DNA of 8,192 nucleotides from Candidatus Krumholzibacteriia bacterium (GTDB lineage: Bacteria > Krumholzibacteriota > Krumholzibacteriia > LZORAL124-64-63): assembly GCA_016744275.1 (NCBI GenBank), contig JADGEP010000166.1:1-8192 (forward strand), given 5' to 3'. A program made the translations under genes and the position numbers. Numbering within the stretch: position 1 is the stretch's first letter; every line of letters begins with the position of its first letter. The notes beneath the pieces are model-generated. The model searched no databases. It had not been told where the DNA came from and was given only the letters and a program-made list of their open reading frames with translations. Below are positions 5,747 through 8,192 of this stretch, piece after piece.

Positions 5747-8101
5747 TTATTTTAACAAAGTCATCCGCTTCGTTTCTTGGAATGCACCTGCCTTCAGGTG
5801 ATACAAATAGATACCCGAAGCGACCAATTCCCCATTGCCGCTGCGTCCATTCCAAGAAACCTGATGACGTCCCGCCTCGCGAGTTTCGTCAATGAGTGTG
5901 ACGATCATCCGGCCCGCGAGATCGTAAACCGCCAATTCCACGTCTGTCTGAGTTGGAAGTTCGAAAGACAATACGGTCGCAGGATTGAAAGGGTTGGGCG
6001 CCGCGTTGTTGAGGGCGTATTGGTGAATCGCTCCTGCCCCGGGCACGTCCGAGACATTCATCGCCGAGCCCGGCAAGCTTTCGTTCCCCGCAAAATCGAC
6101 CGCGGTGATCAGATAATATTGACCCCAGTTGTTGGCGGTGGCATCCACCCAGACTGAAGACACAACCTCTTGCACCAGGTTTTCTGGCGCCGGCACAAAG
6201 GAAGGGTCGTTGTCGCGATAGACTCGGAAATACCGGAAATCCGGCTCAAGGGCATCATCCCAATCCAGGTTCACAGAGCTTGCCTGATAATGGGCAGCCA
6301 AACCCTGAGGTACGCTTGGCGCCAAATTATCAACCGAGTAGCCGCTATCCGGTGCCGAATCGAAAAATACGCCCGGAACAGCGGTCAAAGCACTGACCAT
6401 AAATGTGCTGAAATGTTGTCCGTTGGTGAGAGACGAATCGGCCAAAGTCGGCACCACGACGGCATAGCTGTCCTCCGCTCGGACCGGCACTGTTGTGACA
6501 AAATCCCAACCGGCCGCTGCCGCTGCCAGCGAGTGGTCCCTGGCGACGGGGCTCATGTTCTGGAGAGAACCCTTGGCGACGACAGGATCCGAGCCAGCCA
6601 CGACCTTGCGATAGATCGCGTACTCAACAACTTGTTGCGAGTCGCCGATGAAATCGTGGCCGCTTCGCTGCCATGCCAGCCTCACTTGGCCGCCTTGGTC
6701 ACCGGCGATATCGTTGACGGAGGTGATCGTTCCGGTTTCGTAGACCCATTCGACCACCAATTCTTCGACGGCTGTACCACCGATATCCCAGTTCAAAAAC
6801 GATCGCCACCGGATGTCGTTCGTCGTTGCGTCAAAGTGAACCCAATTTTCATTCTGGGCGGGCAGCCAGGTCACGCCCGCGTCGCTGCTCAACTCCCAGT
6901 CGGCTGAACCTGACATGACCGGTACGATTCGGGCCAACAACGCAGAATCGTCGGTCACATAAATCCGTTTTGATTGGGCTTTGTTGAGGTCCAAACTCTC
7001 ATCTGATTGCATCACCTGCACAACTTCGAGCCCCTGAGTGCCGGCCACAAAAGCATAATTGCCAGACACATCCACCCCTCGTTGCGCCCCCGGCCCGTCA
7101 TAGCTCTCCACAATCACCGGTGACATGGGTGTGGTGATATCAAATACGCGCATCAACCCTGAGCTGTTGGCAACGCAAGCATTTTCGCCAAAAATCGACA
7201 CCATTTCTGCCGTACCAGTGACCGAGACAACAGAGCCGCTGATAGGTGCCGCCGGGTTGGAGACGTCAACGACTCTGAAACCAAAATTTTGCAAACAAAT
7301 GTAGAGGTAGTCTCCAAAAAGCTTCAAGTCTTTGACAACCTGCCCAGCGGCAAAATTTGACACAAAAGCGGGTGTCGCTGGATTCGAGATATCGACGACC
7401 GTAACGCCCCAATTGGTGTCACCGAGGTAGGCGAGGTCACCGGCAACAGCAATCGCACTAACGGGGTCTGTCGCCGCGTAAGTTCCGGCCAGAAAAGGGT
7501 TGGTGGGATCGGATATGTTTTGAATTTCGACGTCACCAGATCCGGTCGTCAAATAGACATGATCACCATGCAACGCAATTTCGGAACTGGACGTTGAAGT
7601 CGCGCTGACTCCTACGACCACCGGCATAAGTGGGTTGGAAATGTCGACAACTTTGAAGGTCCCGCCCGAGACACCAACAAAGGCATGGTCCCCGGCCACT
7701 TCAACTCTTGTAGCCGATCCGCCAACTGAAACAGAGCCGATGACCTGCGGTGAGCTGACGTCTGTGATGTCCACAACTTCCAGCCCCGAAGATCCACCGG
7801 CGACATAAGCATAATCACCCACCACAGAAACTTCATATGGCGAAGAGCCCAGGGCCACTTGACCAGCAAGTGCTGGCGGAATAATCGTGGCAACCTCATA
7901 GGCGACCATGCCGTTGGACGAATCAGCGGCATACAACCAATTGCCTGCCACGCAAACGCCGGCTGTATTGCTACTGACCAACGGCGCTGCGGTTTGCTCC
8001 AAGATGGGGTTTAAAGGATCTGATATATCGATGACCACCACTCCACCAGTGGAGGCCGACAAGTAGGCACGATCACCAGCGACGGAAACGCAAACACCAG
8101 A
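5747..8101 (-). CDS. secreted LVIVD beta-propeller protein with FN3 and FlgD-like sorting domains, 5' end missing
   Basis: The frame runs from 8101 (just after an in-frame TGA at 8104-8102) to TAA 5749-5747, about 784 residues. From the N-terminus (8101 to about 7010) it has nine LVIVD-type repeats of about 42 residues (V.VAGD.AYVA...GL.VVDISNP..P), the last one short, consistent with a propeller. A linker domain follows, containing an Asp-box-like S-S-D-A-G-V-T-W (6889-6866). Then come two FN3-like modules (about 6725-6400 and 6340-6030) and a C-terminal FlgD-like sorting domain (about 6012-5750: NPFNP, G-R-M-I-V-T-L, S-W-N-G-R, S-G-I-Y). No signal peptide or start with a ribosome binding site is present. 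The homology begins abruptly at the permease junction, so the true N-terminus is lost; TTG 8062 is merely the first start-like codon. The likely role is a cell-surface or secreted binding or adhesion protein; the ligand is unknown. Confidence 0.85.
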   Translation of the reverse strand, partial: SGVCVSVAGDRAYLSASTGGVVVIDISDPLNPILEQTAAPLVSSNTAGVCVAGNWLYAADSSNGMVAYEVATIIPPALAGQVALGSSPYEVSVVGDYAYVAGGSSGLEVVDITDVSSPQVIGSVSVGGSATRVEVAGDHAFVGVSGGTFKVVDISNPLMPVVVGVSATSTSSSEIALHGDHVYLTTGSGDVEIQNISDPTNPFLAGTYAATDPVSAIAVAGDLAYLGDTNWGVTVVDISNPATPAFVSNFAAGQVVKDLKLFGDYLYICLQNFGFRVVDVSNPAAPISGSVVSVTGTAEMVSIFGENACVANSSGLMRVFDITTPMSPVIVESYDGPGAQRGVDVSGNYAFVAGTQGLEVVQVMQSDESLDLNKAQSKRIYVTDDSALLARIVPVMSGSADWELSSDAGVTWLPAQNENWVHFDATTNDIRWRSFLNWDIGGTAVEELVVEWVYETGTITSVNDIAGDQGGQVRLAWQRSGHDFIGDSQQVVEYAIYRKVVAGSDPVVAKGSLQNMSPVARDHSLAAAAAGWDFVTTVPVRAEDSYAVVVPTLADSSLTNGQHFSTFMVSALTAVPGVFFDSAPDSGYSVDNLAPSVPQGLAAHYQASSVNLDWDDALEPDFRYFRVYRDNDPSFVPAPENLVQEVVSSVWVDATANNWGQYYLITAVDFAGNESLPGSAMNVSDVPGAGAIHQYALNNAAPNPFNPATVLSFELPTQTDVELAVYDLAGRMIVTLIDETREAGRHQVSWNGRSGNGELVASGIYLYHLKAGAFQETKRMTLLK

Positions 8102-8192
8102 TCATTGCCGCGCATGATGATCTCATCCAGCCATCCGCCCTGACGCGCCGCGGCCGCCAACCCCAGCGGCACGCCCAAGATCATCCCAATTC
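8011..8192 (-). CDS. DppC/OppC-type ABC transporter permease fragment, truncated and out of frame at 8071
   Basis: On the minus strand the frame from 8190 reads G-M-I-L-G-V-P-L-G-L-A-A-A, then G-G-W-L-D-E-I-I-M-R, then D-L-V-F-A-F-P-S-L-V-I. This is the hallmark region of peptide/nickel ABC permeases (the GVPLG helix, the GGW.DE..MR cytoplasmic turn, the FAFP.L segment). The match ends near 8071. Beyond it the frame gives about 19 unrelated residues (P-T-C-R-P-P...) that are a shifted reading of the LVIVD gene, and stops at TAA 8013-8011. The gene begins beyond the right edge. The second half expected of such a permease, including the rest of its transmembrane segments, is missing. Confidence 0.75.
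   Translation of the reverse strand, partial: IGMILGVPLGLAAAARQGGWLDEIIMRGNDLVFAFPSLVIVPTCRPPLVEWWSSIYQIL

Noticed and set aside
6170..6907. 245-residue plus-strand open frame inside the propeller gene
   Set aside because: The minus strand encodes FN3 modules here; the plus-strand product is Arg- and His-rich shadow sequence.

Overview
The window looks like chromosomal DNA (moderate-to-high GC, strong G/C preference at third codon positions) from an uncultivated bacterium of the FCB/Eisenbacteria/Krumholzibacteria kind. This placement is an inference. It rests on two large exported proteins that share a C-terminal FlgD-like Ig sorting domain (NPFNP... G..GR... WDGR/WNGR... SG.Y), on FN3 modules, and on LVIVD-type beta-propeller repeats. 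The genetic code appears standard: the SGNH gene ends at TGA directly before a good terminator.

Layout. (1) 1-129: possible 3' end of a gene entering from the left, then a short gap with a promoter candidate. (2) 330-2330 (+): a 666-residue exported Omp28/thioredoxin-like protein. Its reading frame is interrupted at 441-443 by a TGA placed exactly where the first cysteine of the redox motif belongs (T-W-[TGA]-G-F-C-P). A hairpin starts immediately after the TGA and has a GGUCU apical loop, closely resembling a bacterial SECIS. The best reading is a selenoprotein with a U-G-F-C active site; ordinary gene calling would split or truncate it. (3) 2331-2786: intergenic, with a long hairpin and a short direct repeat. 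(4) 2787-4193 (-): conserved protein of unknown function. (5) 4194-4419: divergent intergenic region with an inverted repeat, a tandem repeat and promoter candidates. (6) 4420-5625 (+): membrane-anchored SGNH-hydrolase-like protein. (7) 5675-5704: strong bidirectional terminator between convergent genes. (8) 5747-8101 (-): large secreted LVIVD-propeller/FN3/FlgD-sorting protein whose 5' end is missing. (9) 8071-8192 (-): fragment of a DppC/OppC-type ABC permease that runs straight into the LVIVD gene in another frame, across a stretch readable as both. This is either a recombination junction or an assembly chimera.

The genes alternate in strand (+, -, +, -), so no operon is evident. What unites the neighbourhood is the cell envelope: two secreted proteins with the same sorting domain and one anchored hydrolase. 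The main discovery candidate is the exported Omp28-like selenoprotein at 330-2330. No selA, selB, selC or selD is visible in this window, so the decoding machinery must be looked for elsewhere in the genome.
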